Shown here: positions 5,429-5,627 of the stretch, one piece after another | Position numbering within the stretch: the first letter of the stretch is position 1 | Layout of the letters: each line of letters opens with the position of its first letter | NCBI RefSeq assembly: GCF_030151805.1 | Contig: NZ_JASLCN010000020.1 | Coordinates: 1-5,627, forward strand | Direction: 5' to 3' | Source: Fluviicola sp. | Lineage (GTDB): Bacteria; Bacteroidota; Bacteroidia; Flavobacteriales_D; Crocinitomicaceae | Length of the DNA stretch: 5,627 nt | Notes under the pieces: generated by a model | What the model was told of the DNA's origin: nothing | The model's input: only the letters and a program-made list of their open reading frames with translations | Databases searched by the model: none | Program-made: the position numbers and the translations under genes

Positions 5429-5456
5429 GTATCACAACCCTGTTTTCCATAACTTG
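5426..5456 (+). promoter_or_regulatory. Candidate promoter of the sugar dehydrogenase gene
   Basis: TTTG (5426-5429) followed after 20 bases by TAACTTG (5450-5456) resembles the Bacteroidota -33/-7 pair TTTG and TAnnTTTG. The -7 element ends 26 bases before the ATG at 5483. The -33 element is the end of the T-run of the preceding A7/T7 element, so terminator and promoter would overlap. Confidence 0.38.
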
Positions 5457-5482
5457 AAAAGTGTAATTCTAAATTTCAGGTC

Positions 5483-5627
5483 ATGCAATTCAAAAAATTA
5501 CTATTCATTGTCCCGTTTGTTCTTGCTGATTTGATTCATGCGCAGGTAGCGCAGCAAGTCGGTTCAACAACGGTTTACATCGATACCTTAACCACAGATG
5601 TAAACATTCCATGGGAAATCAAGGTTG
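5483..5627 (+). CDS. Secreted PQQ-dependent (glucose/sorbosone-type) sugar dehydrogenase, N-terminal part
   Basis: The frame starts at ATG 5483 and runs off the right edge, giving 48 complete codons. Residues 1-20 form a signal peptide (charged FKK, hydrophobic LLFIVPFVLA, then IHA|Q), so the protein is exported. After it, TTVYIDTLTTDVNIPWEIKV (29-48) matches the first strand of soluble aldose sugar dehydrogenases of the GSDH beta-propeller family, whose members typically begin 'LTTGLNxPWEIxxGPD'. Such enzymes oxidise sugars with pyrroloquinoline quinone. The catalytic His and the PQQ and calcium sites lie beyond the window, so the assignment rests on this short but characteristic segment. 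It has its own candidate promoter and is probably a separate transcription unit from the SRPBCC gene. Confidence 0.7.
   Translation, partial: MQFKKLLFIVPFVLADLIHAQVAQQVGSTTVYIDTLTTDVNIPWEIKV

Noticed and set aside
1..5627. Search by eye for mobile elements, CRISPR repeats, tRNA genes or phage genes.
   Set aside because: No transposase or integrase motifs, regularly spaced repeats, tRNA-like cloverleaf or phage structural proteins were seen.

Overview
The window looks like chromosomal DNA from a Bacteroidota bacterium. It is moderately AT-rich. Starts lack clear Shine-Dalgarno sequences and instead have A/T-rich leaders. Several genes are preceded by TAnnTTG-like -7 elements typical of this phylum, and the proteins (a GH92 mannosidase, a DinB/DUF1572-type protein, a secreted PQQ-type sugar dehydrogenase) are common in Flavobacteriia-like organisms. 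A Crocinitomicaceae/Fluviicola-like source is my guess, not something the sequence proves. All recognisable genes are on the + strand.

Layout: (1) positions 3-140 hold the last 45 codons of an upstream gene whose product carries a 20-residue beta-type repeat. (2) After a short gap with a near-perfect 25-bp inverted repeat comes a complete secreted GH92 exo-alpha-mannosidase (212-2476). Its catalytic and +1-subsite residues keep the spacing I recall for the alpha-1,2-mannosidase Bt3990. (3) A 334-bp AT-rich spacer (2477-2810) contains weak hairpins and a candidate promoter. (4) A GNAT acetyltransferase (2811-3272) and a DinB/DUF1572-family protein (3274-3738) are separated by a single base and are probably translationally coupled. 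(5) A 137-bp gap follows, then a run of three small cytosolic proteins: DUF1905 plus YdeI/OmpD-associated C-terminal domain (3876-4376), DUF1801 (4387-4809) and an AHSA1-type SRPBCC protein (4877-5353). (6) An A7/T7 element and a candidate promoter precede the first 48 codons of a secreted PQQ-dependent sugar dehydrogenase (5483 to the window edge).

How it fits together: the two exported sugar enzymes flank a five-gene block of small soluble proteins. These belong to families often annotated as stress, detoxification or small-molecule-modifying proteins, but most have no firmly established biochemical role. The neighbouring DUF1905/YdeI-C and DUF1801 genes resemble a split version of the fused YdeI architecture, which suggests a functional link. 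I see no phage, transposon, CRISPR array, tRNA or rRNA here, and no SusC/SusD pair next to the mannosidase. The window is mostly ordinary. The points most worth a second look are the conserved alpha-1,2 signature of the mannosidase, the palindrome before it, and the small-protein block.
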